A DNA stretch of 64,000 nt from Bacillota bacterium (GTDB lineage: Bacteria > Bacillota > Clostridia > Christensenellales > Christensenellaceae). This document shows, piece by piece, positions 1-7,897 of this stretch (its first letter is position 1; each line of letters starts with the position of its first letter). The stretch is from assembly GCA_023393165.1 (NCBI GenBank), contig JAEWMJ010000008.1, forward strand, positions 1 through 64,000. The letters run 5' to 3'. The position numbers and the translations under genes are program-made. The notes below the pieces were generated by a model. The model was not told the DNA's origin and did no database searches. It saw only the letters and a list, made by a program, of their open reading frames with translations.

Positions 1-108
1 GTATATGCCCACGTCCTCGCCCATCAGGAACACGTTCTCATCCCGCCGCATTTCCTCGCACATCGCTTCTTTTATTGCCTGTGCATATGTTATTTCTCTT
101 GTTTCCAT
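1..108 (-). CDS. 2-oxoacid dehydrogenase E1 component, beta subunit (partial, N-terminus only)
   Basis: The 36 visible residues (METREITYAQAIKEAM..., ending ...FLMGEDVGIY) match the conserved start of pyruvate/acetoin/branched-chain dehydrogenase E1 beta subunits, where the 'REITYxxAI.EAM..EM' and 'GEDVG' motifs open the pyrimidine-binding domain. The ATG is preceded by AAGGAGG ten bases upstream. It lies 20 bp after the E1 alpha stop codon, so the two are one operon and form the alpha2beta2 thiamine-diphosphate enzyme. The rest runs off the left edge. Whether the substrate is acetoin or pyruvate cannot be decided here. Confidence 0.85.
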   Translation of the reverse strand, partial: METREITYAQAIKEAMCEEMRRDENVFLMGEDVGIY

Positions 109-128
109 GAGTCATTTACCTCCTTGCT

Positions 129-1091
129 TTATGCGTACACGTCGTCCAGTATGGTATCCAAAGATGGATAAGGGCTTTCCTGGGCAAATTTTACCGCGTC
201 TTCAATATCCTGCTGCGCCTTTAAGTCTATCCGGTCCAATTCCTGCTCGGTAAATATCTTGTTTGCAGCCAGATATTCACGGAACCGTTTGATCGGGTCT
301 TTTTGCTTCCACTCGCTTATTTCTTCCTTTGTCCTGTACTTGTTCGCGTCGCTCTTGGAATGGCCAAGCTGACGGTATGTCTCGCACACAAGCAGCATTG
401 GCCCGTTTTCCCTTACATATTTACGTGCGGCAAGCGTCTCTTCATACACCGCAAGGACGTCGTTTCCGTCTATCGTTTTTCCCGGCACGCCGTAGGAAGA
501 TGCGCGCACTGAAATATCACCGATGTTCATGGATCTTTGCTGGGACATGGACATCCCGTATTTGTTGTTTTCACACACAAACAGCACCGGCAATTTCCAT
601 ATAGATGTAAGATTCAGCGCTTCATGGAAACTGCCTTCGTTGGATGCGCCGTCTCCAAAAAAGCAAACGACGATCCTGTCTATCTTTTTCATTTGCGTTG
701 TCAGCGCCGCGCCAACCGCAATACAATGTCCTCCGCCCACAACGCCGTTCGCGCCCAGGTTCCCGTTGTCCAGGTCGGCAATATGCATGGAGCCGCCTTT
801 TCCCTTGCAGTAGCCGGTTTCCTTTCCCAAAAGCTCCGCCATCATTTTGTTCAAATCGATCCCCTTGCTGATGCAGTGCCCATGCCCCCGGTGCGTGCTC
901 GTCATAAGATCCTGGGATTCAAGCGCGGAGCAGACGCCGGTAGCCGTCGCCTCTTCTCCAACATACAGATGTGTGGTGCCGTGAACCATGCCCATAGAAA
1001 AGAAATACGCCACTTTCTCTTCAAATTTCCTGGTATGCAGCATTTTTACCAGCATATCTTCCATTTTTTCCTTGCCTGGTTTCAAACTCAT
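129..1091 (-). CDS. Thiamine-diphosphate-dependent dehydrogenase E1 component, alpha subunit (AcoA/PdhA type)
   Basis: This 320-residue protein has the usual length of E1 alpha subunits. It carries the thiamine-diphosphate/Mg motif GDGASNEGSFHEALN...ENN in the middle, preceded by GGSMHIAD and GANGVVGGG, all typical of the family. Together with E1 beta it decarboxylates a 2-oxo acid or acetoin and passes the acyl group to a lipoyl E2, probably encoded beyond the left edge. The start ATG follows AAAAGGAATC. The SorC-family regulator immediately upstream on the same strand and the palindrome between them suggest induction by a small metabolite. Acetoin dehydrogenase is the likeliest identity, but the sequence alone does not separate it from pyruvate dehydrogenase. 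Confidence 0.88.
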   Translation of the reverse strand: MSLKPGKEKMEDMLVKMLHTRKFEEKVAYFFSMGMVHGTTHLYVGEEATATGVCSALESQDLMTSTHRGHGHCISKGIDLNKMMAELLGKETGYCKGKGGSMHIADLDNGNLGANGVVGGGHCIAVGAALTTQMKKIDRIVVCFFGDGASNEGSFHEALNLTSIWKLPVLFVCENNKYGMSMSQQRSMNIGDISVRASSYGVPGKTIDGNDVLAVYEETLAARKYVRENGPMLLVCETYRQLGHSKSDANKYRTKEEISEWKQKDPIKRFREYLAANKIFTEQELDRIDLKAQQDIEDAVKFAQESPYPSLDTILDDVYA

Positions 1092-1140
1092 GATTCCTTT
1101 TGCCTCTCTTTATTCTTAGAATTTGGTAAACGAAATTAAG

Positions 1141-1163
1141 GTGATAAAATTCTATTTCATCAC
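1141..1163. promoter_or_regulatory. 23-bp imperfect palindrome, candidate operator of the dehydrogenase operon
   Basis: The sequence runs GTGATAAAAT...ATTTCATCAC with 9 of 11 positions pairing around a central base. It lies 50 bp upstream of the E1 alpha start, between the regulator gene and the operon. Its position and symmetry fit an operator for the neighbouring SorC-family regulator. This is inference; no known consensus was matched. Confidence 0.45.
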
Positions 1164-1205
1164 GTTTATTTTTTTACGTCTTTCAGAAACTGTGTCCCCG
1201 ACGTT

Positions 1206-2156
1206 TTATCCCTGAAGAAATTCTATGATGCTGTCGGCAGTATTTTCATCCGTAATCAGTTCGCTCAGATAACCGCCCCGGGTAGCGCCGATGATCGGCT
1301 TGACTTTGTTTACGCCAATCGCAAACGCAATCCTTTTTTTAATTTGTTTGATCTCATCTAGCTCAACGGCAATGATCCGATCGGTAACCGAGGTATGCAC
1401 GGGAACGCCGTTTAAATCATACGCGCGCGATAATATATCGCCTACGGCGCCTGCCTCCTTCAGTTCATTTAATTCGCTGTCGCTGAACGAGCCCGTCTCA
1501 TATAACGAGGATGTTTTTGAAAGGTCGCCGAGCCCGAGCATGCAAACCGTGCATGTTTGGGTTTTTTTAAACACCCGGGCAATCTTTTCGTCGTTCATCA
1601 GTATATCCTTGGCCTCCTTGGAGCTCACGATTGCCGGTACATTCAGCAAATACGCCTGCGCCTGCAGACGGGAGGCAATCATTTTTACCACCTCTTCAGG
1701 ATTGATCCGGTCGCTGATGGTCATTCCCCCCATCAGCTGAATGACCTCGATCTGTTTTCCTTCCGTTCTCCGTACAGGCTCCAGGTTCTTAGCAACGCTG
1801 TATAACGAATGCCCCCAGGCAACCCCCACGACGTCATTGGCGGTCAATATCTGATTCATGCGGGCTGCTCCTGCGATTCCGAGGCCATTTTCGGATTCTT
1901 CACCGGATTTAATAGACGGTACCACGGTTACATCATTGATTCGGAGCAGCCTTTTCAGTTTTTCTTCCTTGTCAAAGCAGCAGCCCTGATCCATGGATAC
2001 GGAAACCTTTACGATTCCCAGTTCTTTTGCCTTTTTTAAATATCTTGTAATCTTTGTACGGGAAAGATTCATCCTGTCGGCAATTTCCTGCTGCGTGCAA
2101 TCATTCATATAATAAAGCCATGCGATTTTTGTGAGCAATACCTTTTGTTCGTCCAT
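1206..2156 (-). CDS. SorC/DeoR-type sugar-binding transcriptional regulator
   Basis: The 316-residue protein has an N-terminal helix-turn-helix (about residues 18-45, containing QQEIADRMNLSRTKITRYL) followed by a SorC-type effector domain. That domain has the conserved segment GVAWGHSLYSVA and a C-terminal IGATRGGYLSELI, the region that in this family binds a phosphorylated sugar or similar ligand. Family members form tetramers and bind palindromic operators. It is transcribed in the same direction as the dehydrogenase genes, 114 bp upstream of them, and probably controls them. The ATG is preceded by AAAGGGAGC. Confidence 0.85.
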   Translation of the reverse strand: MDEQKVLLTKIAWLYYMNDCTQQEIADRMNLSRTKITRYLKKAKELGIVKVSVSMDQGCCFDKEEKLKRLLRINDVTVVPSIKSGEESENGLGIAGAARMNQILTANDVVGVAWGHSLYSVAKNLEPVRRTEGKQIEVIQLMGGMTISDRINPEEVVKMIASRLQAQAYLLNVPAIVSSKEAKDILMNDEKIARVFKKTQTCTVCMLGLGDLSKTSSLYETGSFSDSELNELKEAGAVGDILSRAYDLNGVPVHTSVTDRIIAVELDEIKQIKKRIAFAIGVNKVKPIIGATRGGYLSELITDENTADSIIEFLQG

Positions 2157-2481
2157 TCTATTAACGCTCCCTTTCTACAACTATCCAGCTATATTTTATA
2201 ATTATCACGCAATCAGGTTTGATCCTTGCACATTTGTGCAACGCGTAAACATTTATTCACAATATTATTGTATTTTCAATGGCGCGCTTTGTCAATGTAT
2301 TTTTATATCTCAGCAAAAATTCAGATAAATAACAACTCGCTTGCCGTCAAAAGGATCAAGAAAAATGTTAGAAAACCAAAAAAGGATCTCTATTGGGAGC
2401 GTAAAAGCTGCTATTAATATATCACAAAAGGCGGGCCATGAAGTGTGAAAAACTTTAGTTCTCTTAAAGAATAGTTTATTG
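2157..2481. promoter_or_regulatory. Intergenic region with a perfect TTGCACA-TT-TGTGCAA palindrome (2226-2241)
   Basis: About 325 bp without a gene lies upstream of the SorC-type regulator. The only structured element is a perfect 7-2-7 inverted repeat, TTGCACA TT TGTGCAA, 70 bp upstream of the regulator start. It is a good candidate autoregulatory operator. The remainder (2250-2480) is AT-rich and shows no gene or clear promoter. Confidence 0.45.
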
Positions 2482-3363
2482 CTAAAATGGGAAATAAACG
2501 TATTCGTCCTCAGGTTCTTCCGCTTCCGTTACATTTGTCGCATATAAAACAGGCATCTTATTACCTTCATATTCTTCCGTATGAACCGTAGCGGTGACAT
2601 AAACCCATGTATCATCATCCCATTTTCCCGCGTCATCATACCTGCATAAAAACCCGATCGGCTCAACATCCGCCGCGCAGCATACCATATTAAGCCTGAC
2701 AGGAACAAATTCATTACCGGCAAAATCATCCAGGCGGAAAACCTGCCCCTTTACCTTAACTGTTTTGCCTTCATACATCCCGTCATACATATCGTTAAAC
2801 CATTGGACAAAACTATCGTCGGGCACCGTAATGATCCCGTTTTCATCCGGAGTCAACTGATTTTTTTCTGTTACATCCTCCGGTTTATCTGTTTGCTGTA
2901 AATTTATGTTATCCTGTACGGATGCAGCAGGCGCAGTACTTTGTACGGGCCCGGTACCGGCCCCGTCATTTCCCGAGCTGTTTGCATCACCGGAAGTATC
3001 CGGCACATAAATCTGCAGGTTTGCTTTTGAGGATTCCGGCTTTTCAAAAGACAAACTGATATTCTGAAAATTGACCATATTGTTTTCAACAGCTGCGGTA
3101 GGCAGGGCATAAGCGGCGGCCATTGGTATAATGAGCAAAACATAAGGCACAAAATGCAGGCCGCGCCGCGGCCTGAACAGTCCTGTCAGCATGAAAGCAC
3201 CTATAACAGCCAGGGCCGCAGCGGCAAACCAAAGATACCCGTCCATTCTCGGATGGACATATGCCCGCATCTTACCGCTTAACAGAGCGGTTACAATCAG
3301 TATCGCAATGCCAATAAAAATAAAAAACTGAATCACAACTTCTAAATTGATTTTCCTTTTCAT
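2482..3363 (-). CDS. YcgQ-like (DUF1980/TIGR03943) membrane protein
   Basis: This 293-residue protein starts at the ATG preceded by AGGAGC, giving MKRKINLEVV. There are two N-terminal transmembrane helices and a third near residue 90, then a long soluble part. The soluble domain has a cysteine pair and a further cysteine (VCCAADVEPIGFLCRYDD), typical of the YcgQ family. YcgQ proteins are paired with COG0701 permeases, and here the permease gene ends 8 bp upstream. Residues about 110-160 are a Ser/Thr/Asp-rich linker. The biochemical role of the family is not established. Its place in an operon with a zinc-type operator suggests metal transport or handling at the membrane. Confidence 0.75.
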   Translation of the reverse strand: MKRKINLEVVIQFFIFIGIAILIVTALLSGKMRAYVHPRMDGYLWFAAAALAVIGAFMLTGLFRPRRGLHFVPYVLLIIPMAAAYALPTAAVENNMVNFQNISLSFEKPESSKANLQIYVPDTSGDANSSGNDGAGTGPVQSTAPAASVQDNINLQQTDKPEDVTEKNQLTPDENGIITVPDDSFVQWFNDMYDGMYEGKTVKVKGQVFRLDDFAGNEFVPVRLNMVCCAADVEPIGFLCRYDDAGKWDDDTWVYVTATVHTEEYEGNKMPVLYATNVTEAEEPEDEYVYFPF

Positions 3364-3371
3364 AAGCGCTC

Positions 3372-4952
3372 CTACATTAATTGTGAAAAGATATAAAACA
3401 TCATGAATGAAACGCACAAAATGACGCATACAAGAAGAACAATAAATCTTTTACTGAAACTTCCCGATAACATCATCAGATTTTTAAGATCAAGCATGGG
3501 TCCCAGAACCATAAAACCCAATACTCCCATCGCGGGAAAAGAATTTGAAAAGCTCCTCGCAATAAAGGCATTTGACGTCGAACAAACGGACATTAAGAAA
3601 GCCGCCGCCGTCATGATTGCAAACGGCAGAAACAGCCCGCCCCCAAAGCCTGTGAAAAATGTTTTTGGGACCAATACTTGAATAATGGTAGAAATAAAAG
3701 CGCCCACAACCACAAAGCGTCCTATATTCAGAAATTCCAGCCCGGCATGACGGAATACGGCTTGCTGTTTTCCTTTAAGTCCGCTATCTTCCACATAACT
3801 AAGGTAACCGCTGGAACAAACAGCCCCTCCGGCCGAACGGTTCCCCGCCATCCGGTCGATAGAAGGCATTGCACTTAAAATAAATCCCGTTGAAACTGCG
3901 ACAACCAATCCCAGTATGATTCGGTATACGGCAATTTGCGGCTGCCCAGGAAAAGCAAATAAAGTTGATGAAATCACAACCGGGTTTACGGCCGGCGCCG
4001 CCAGTAAAAAAGTTACGGCGTACGGCAACGGCAGTCCTTTCCGGGCCAGTCCGGATGCAATGGGAACCATTGCGCAGTCACAGACCGGAAGCAACACGCC
4101 TAAAAATGCAGACAAGGGAAAAGCCAGCCCCTTCTTTTTCAAAAAAAGACGAATCAATCGTTCTTCGGAAACAAACACCTGCAGGAAAGAGGAAACAAAG
4201 ATTCCAATCAGCATAAAAGGGACAGCCTGCAGCAATATTCCAATAAACATGGTATTGACAGTCTGCAGCGTTCTGTAAAGTGAGTGGAATACAGGAAGGC
4301 CGGAAATGCTCCACAATAAATATACCGTAAAAAAAAGCAGGATACATAACATGGCAATAAAAAACTTATGAAAAGAACTTTTTTCCTGCTCGCCAAAAAG
4401 AATCTGCATCAATAAGTTTTCTTCCCGGTGCTTATATAAGTATGCCCCGGCGTTTTTATTTATGTTTCTTACGGCCTGCTTATTCTGATCCAGCTGATCT
4501 TTTCCAAGTCTTTCATACCGGTTGAATAACACGCAATCACTATTGTAAATAGGTTCCGTCATTACGGGCGCCATGTTTTTCATATATAGAGCGAATGTAG
4601 AGGCGTCAGCCACATTCACAATCCGTCCGATGCGATACCCCGGCGGCAGATATATTTTTAAAAGTTCACCTATTCCCCATGTTCCGTTGTATTCTATAAT
4701 AACTCTGTCCGGTTCAAATTCTTTTTTTATGTTGATAAAAAGAGTACGATTCAGTTCATTTTTATTGTCAATATTCTTTACGAATACTTTATTGTTATGT
4801 AATTCTTCAGGATTCACTTGTTCGCCGCCTTGTTCGCACAGCAGCACAACAATCCGCTCTTTTTTTACGACTCCGCTTCTAAGCAGATTGTTAATCAATG
4901 AAGTTTTGCCGGATTCGAAAAAACCCGAGACAACATCTATCTCCGTTCTCAT
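3372..4952 (-). CDS. Fusion of a CobW-like GTPase domain with a COG0701 (YcgR/ArsP-like) permease
   Basis: The 526-residue protein has two parts. Residues 1 to about 190 are CobW-like: P-loop GFFESGKTS (10-18) and RVIIEYNGTWG matching the RVIIEPTG segment of the neighbouring GTPase. The metal-binding GCxCC motif is absent from the place where the neighbour has it. From about residue 200 there are 8 or so transmembrane helices with the permease motifs of COG0701 (PVCDCAMVPIASGLARKG, LLAAPAVNPVVISST). The gene sits between the stand-alone GTPase (14 bp upstream) and the YcgQ-like gene (8 bp downstream) in one operon. A GTPase-driven or GTPase-gated metal permease is a reasonable inference. In Bacillus the permease (YcgR) and GTPase (YciC) are separate proteins. 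Confidence 0.8.
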   Translation of the reverse strand: MRTEIDVVSGFFESGKTSLINNLLRSGVVKKERIVVLLCEQGGEQVNPEELHNNKVFVKNIDNKNELNRTLFINIKKEFEPDRVIIEYNGTWGIGELLKIYLPPGYRIGRIVNVADASTFALYMKNMAPVMTEPIYNSDCVLFNRYERLGKDQLDQNKQAVRNINKNAGAYLYKHREENLLMQILFGEQEKSSFHKFFIAMLCILLFFTVYLLWSISGLPVFHSLYRTLQTVNTMFIGILLQAVPFMLIGIFVSSFLQVFVSEERLIRLFLKKKGLAFPLSAFLGVLLPVCDCAMVPIASGLARKGLPLPYAVTFLLAAPAVNPVVISSTLFAFPGQPQIAVYRIILGLVVAVSTGFILSAMPSIDRMAGNRSAGGAVCSSGYLSYVEDSGLKGKQQAVFRHAGLEFLNIGRFVVVGAFISTIIQVLVPKTFFTGFGGGLFLPFAIMTAAAFLMSVCSTSNAFIARSFSNSFPAMGVLGFMVLGPMLDLKNLMMLSGSFSKRFIVLLVCVILCVSFMMFYIFSQLM

Positions 4953-4966
4953 TGAACCCCTCCAGC

Positions 4967-5917
4967 CTATCCGAACAGTTTGTTCAGCGCAGGTTTATTC
5001 AGCTTATCTCCGATCACGCAGATACGTCCCGTATAATCCGGATCTGCTGCGCGCATATCTATTTCTCCCGTTACAAAATCAAATTGCATCCATTTGCCGG
5101 TATCCAAAAATATAATTCCTTTTGAGCGGATTACTTTGCCATATACCTGATTTTTTAATTCCTGAAGCGCATTTCTTATATATGTTTCAGAGAATGCCCT
5201 AGGAGTCTCCATACCCCAGGCTTCAAGTAAATCGACGGCGTCATGATTATGTTCATGATGCCGGCACTGCAAAGTATGCCCATGCATTTCCTGTTCCATT
5301 CGGGATACGAGCGACAGAGAACTGTCGTTTTCCGAAGCCAGCAATATTGTCTTTGCATCAATCAGATCCCACGGAGTGGTTATAATTTTTACTTTTGGAC
5401 TAATTGAACGGATCTCCCGCGTAACCTCTTCAATTAAGTCAGGACCAGTCTTTTGTGTGCGGCTCAGGATAACGGCCCCGGTATATTTGATTTGGCTTTG
5501 GAAGAATTCCCTCCAATTTTGCATAAACATCCGGTAGTTGAGCATATTTACAACCGTAAGGCAAATGCCTATCCCGACGTTTTCCCTTTTTAATGCCTTC
5601 CTGCAATTTTTCAAAACGTCCGGAAGTTTCGCAATGCCGGTCGGCTCAATTATGACCCTGTCAGGATTAAACTGCTTTATCACCTGATCAAGCGATTTTT
5701 CAAAATTGTCCGCAAGCGTGCAGCAGATACAACCTGAGAAAATTTCCCTTACCACTATGCCGTCGCGTTTCAGCAGCGTTCCGTCTATGCCGATCTCGCC
5801 GAATTCATTTTCTATAATCGCAATTTTTTCATTATACGGATTTTCTATCAATATTTTTTTTATCAGGGTGGTCTTTCCCGCTCCTAAAAAGCCGGATATG
5901 ATATCAATTTTAGTCAA
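4967..5917 (-). CDS. CobW/YciC/ZNG1-family GTP-binding metallochaperone
   Basis: I chose the TTG start (5917), preceded by AAAGGA at nine bases, because the protein then begins (M)TKIDIISGFLGAGKTT, in register with the start of the downstream paralogous domain. Upstream ATGs at 5935 and 6004 remain possible. The 316-residue protein has the P-loop GFLGAGKTT (9-17), the metal-binding CICC (63-66) and RVIIEPTG. A histidine-rich linker, HGHTLQCRHHEHNHD, precedes the C-terminal CobW_C domain. The usual NKxD base-recognition motif is replaced by SRTQ. Family members deliver zinc or other metals to client proteins. It is the first gene of a three-gene operon behind an operator shared with the znu genes. 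Confidence 0.85.
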   Translation of the reverse strand: MTKIDIISGFLGAGKTTLIKKILIENPYNEKIAIIENEFGEIGIDGTLLKRDGIVVREIFSGCICCTLADNFEKSLDQVIKQFNPDRVIIEPTGIAKLPDVLKNCRKALKRENVGIGICLTVVNMLNYRMFMQNWREFFQSQIKYTGAVILSRTQKTGPDLIEEVTREIRSISPKVKIITTPWDLIDAKTILLASENDSSLSLVSRMEQEMHGHTLQCRHHEHNHDAVDLLEAWGMETPRAFSETYIRNALQELKNQVYGKVIRSKGIIFLDTGKWMQFDFVTGEIDMRAADPDYTGRICVIGDKLNKPALNKLFG

Positions 5918-5998
5918 GACGAACAATCCTTTCATTACAATTAAGATTTGGAAGCACCATATATTTTTGATATATTCCGGCACAAATCTCCGTTTTTT

Positions 5999-6021
5999 AT
6001 GCAAATGGTTTGCATTTGCAT
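5999..6021. promoter_or_regulatory. Candidate zinc/Fur-family operator, copy 1
   Basis: The site is a perfect inverted repeat, ATGCAAATG-N5-CATTTGCAT, upstream of the GTPase-permease operon and just downstream of its predicted -10 box. The same 8-5-8 core recurs at 7134-7154 between znuA and znuC. A Fur-family regulator gene lies nearby at 8741-9181. Presence of one palindrome at both metal-related promoters supports a Zur-type operator; the identity of the regulator is inferred. Confidence 0.75.
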
Positions 6022-6031
6022 TTTTACTTCA

Positions 6032-6060
6032 ATATTATTATCGCCGTTAAAAAAAGTCAA
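6032..6060 (-). promoter_or_regulatory. Promoter of the CobW GTPase-permease operon
   Basis: On the minus strand TTGACT (6060-6055) is followed after 17 bp by TAATAT (6037-6032). The palindromic operator begins about 10 bp downstream of the -10 box, where a bound repressor would block initiation. Confidence 0.6.
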
Positions 6061-6124
6061 GCTGTAATAATCACAATGTTTTGTCTTTTTCTGCCGTTTA
6101 AACCATTCCGGCACATCTTTAATT

Positions 6125-6162
6125 AAATAGCACCAATAACATAACGGTTAGAGGTGCTATTT
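6125..6162 (-). terminator. Stem-loop after znuA
   Basis: AAATAGCACC pairs with GGTGCTATTT across an 18-nt loop, 42 bp past the znuA stop codon. On the minus strand the stem is followed by a weak T-rich tract (TTAATT). The longer T-run is on the other strand, so the hairpin could work in both directions. Confidence 0.55.
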
Positions 6163-6203
6163 TTTTTAAAAGCTTTTATGTATAGATCTGAGCGGTGTAA
6201 CGT

Positions 6204-7109
6204 TTACCGTGATAAACTGCCAATAATTGCTTCCAGATTGGATTTCATACGTTCAATATATGACATTCCGTCTTCACTGCTCTCAATTGTATAAATAGTC
6301 TTGACATCGGCGCCAATCTCGTTCGCAAGCGTTTGTGAAACTTCCGGGCTGACCATCTCTTCCATAAAGATAGTTTTTATCTCATTTTCTCTGCAGTAAT
6401 TTACAAGTTCCGTCATCTGTTGCGCGCTTGGCTCGCCCTCGGCAAAGACGTCCTCCACGCTGTTCTGGCTTAAACCAAAATCCCTGCAAAGATATGCAAA
6501 CGCTGCATGTCCTGTCACAATACTCTTATTTGATACGGTTTTAAATTTGGCATCATATTCCGAATATAGGGATTCCAACTGAGATACAAAATCATCACAG
6601 TTTTTTTCAAAGTAATCTTTTTCAGAAGGGTTTGCCTGTATCAAAGCGTCACTGATATTCCGGGCTTCTATCTCCGCGTCTTTCAGGCTGAGCCAGATGT
6701 GCGGATCATACTGTCCATGTTCCTGAATCTCTTCCTCATCTGTATTGGTAATCGCATCAACGCCTTTTGAGGCATCCACCACAATCAGATCTTTATTATT
6801 TGCAGCTTGGATCGCTTCGTCCGCCCAGGCCTCCATTCCAAGACCGTTATAAACAAAAATATCTGCCGTACCCAGCGCTTCAATATCCCTGGCCTTTGGT
6901 TCGAAATCATGGGGTTCGGTACCTTCGGGAATAACTGTTGTAATATCAACTTTATCCTGACCAACTGCCTGTACGAATTCATGCAGAGCATTAAAAGTCA
7001 CCATAACCTTAATCTTATTTTCACCCGCCTCACTTGTCTGCCGGCCGCAGGCCACAACACCCATTAGAGTCAACATACATAAAAATATTGCGATCATTTT
7101 CTTTAACAT
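6204..7109 (-). CDS. znuA: Zinc ABC transporter substrate-binding lipoprotein
   Basis: This 301-residue protein has a lipoprotein signal ending in the lipobox GVVAC, followed by a cluster A-I metal-binding fold. Family motifs present are FNALHEFV (first His ligand), TEPHDFEP, DPHIWLS, and GHAAFAYLCRDFG. A short acidic/histidine stretch, TDEEEIQEHGQYDPH, corresponds to the zinc-capturing loop of ZnuA/AdcA proteins. It delivers zinc to the ZnuCB importer encoded divergently. The ATG follows GAGGTGG. The promoter (TTGACA, 17-18 bp, TTATTA/TATTAT) runs straight into the shared palindromic operator. Manganese binding cannot be excluded, but the His/Asp loop and the GTPase neighbour favour zinc. 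Confidence 0.87.
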   Translation of the reverse strand: MLKKMIAIFLCMLTLMGVVACGRQTSEAGENKIKVMVTFNALHEFVQAVGQDKVDITTVIPEGTEPHDFEPKARDIEALGTADIFVYNGLGMEAWADEAIQAANNKDLIVVDASKGVDAITNTDEEEIQEHGQYDPHIWLSLKDAEIEARNISDALIQANPSEKDYFEKNCDDFVSQLESLYSEYDAKFKTVSNKSIVTGHAAFAYLCRDFGLSQNSVEDVFAEGEPSAQQMTELVNYCRENEIKTIFMEEMVSPEVSQTLANEIGADVKTIYTIESSEDGMSYIERMKSNLEAIIGSLSR

Positions 7110-7132
7110 TTTTCCACCTCTATATTTTTTAC

Positions 7133-7162
7133 TTGCAAATGCTTTTCATTTGCATTTATAAT
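7133..7162. promoter_or_regulatory. Divergent znuA/znuCB promoter region with candidate zinc operator, copy 2
   Basis: TGCAAATG-N5-CATTTGCA (7134-7154) is identical in both arms to the site at 6000-6020. For znuC the -35 (TTGCAA, 7133-7138) and -10 (TATAAT, 7157-7162) are 18 bp apart, and the palindrome fills the spacer. For znuA the palindrome lies just downstream of the leftward -10. One bound dimer could therefore silence both directions. Confidence 0.78.
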
Positions 7163-7219
7163 AAACCTGTTGAATTTAATATGTCAATATTTTCTTAGGA
7201 TAAAAGCAAGGTGTTTATT

Positions 7220-7897
7220 ATGATTCAAGCAAATGATTTATATTTTTCGTATAGCGGATCCCTGCCTTATATACTCGATAATATTAATTTTAATTTTCGT
7301 GATGGAGATTATATCTCCATACTTGGGGAAAACGGCTGCGGAAAAAGCACTTTAATCAGACTCATTCTTAAATTTATAAAGCCTGTAAAAGGAAGCATCC
7401 TTTCACACGCAAAAAGAATAGGTTATGTGCCGCAAAAAAGTGGTTATTCAAATTCCGGCTTTCCTATTACCGTTTATGAAATGCTGAATTCATACCGTCA
7501 TCTTTTAAAAATAAAAAATAAAAGAGCAGTTTTTGACTGTCTTGAAATGGTTGGTCTGGAGTCATGTTGGAACAAACTGATTGGGACTCTGTCAGGAGGA
7601 CAACACCAAAAGGTATTTATTGCCCGGGCATTACTGGGCGTTCCAGACCTTCTTCTTTTAGACGAGCCCTCCACCGGAATTGATGTACAAAGCCAAAAAG
7701 ACATTTACTCTTTTCTCAGGAAGCTAAATGAAGAAAATGGCGTTACGATTGTGTCCGTTGAACATAATCTTGAAGCTGCCATATCCAATTCCACACTTAT
7801 TTATCATTTATCAGGGGGACATGGACACCTGTGCACGCCTGAAAAATTTGCTTCAAAATATTTAAGGACTATTGAAAGGGATGAAAATATTGTTTAA
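7220..7897 (+). CDS. znuC: Zinc ABC transporter ATP-binding protein
   Basis: The start is the ATG at 7220 with AAGGTG six bases upstream; an in-frame GTG at 7211 overlaps that site and is unlikely. The protein (about 226 residues) has Walker A GENGCGKST, signature LSGGQ, Walker B LLLLDEP and the switch histidine in SVEHNL, and it matches metal-type ABC ATPases. It energises ZnuB. It diverges from znuA and overlaps the following permease gene by about 17 bp, which implies translational coupling. Confidence 0.88.
   Translation: MIQANDLYFSYSGSLPYILDNINFNFRDGDYISILGENGCGKSTLIRLILKFIKPVKGSILSHAKRIGYVPQKSGYSNSGFPITVYEMLNSYRHLLKIKNKRAVFDCLEMVGLESCWNKLIGTLSGGQHQKVFIARALLGVPDLLLLDEPSTGIDVQSQKDIYSFLRKLNEENGVTIVSVEHNLEAAISNSTLIYHLSGGHGHLCTPEKFASKYLRTIERDENIV

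Noticed and set aside
6001..6013. Shorter inner palindrome GCAAA-TGG-TTTGC within the first zinc operator
   Set aside because: It is absent from the second copy at 7134-7154; only the 8-5-8 outer palindrome is shared.
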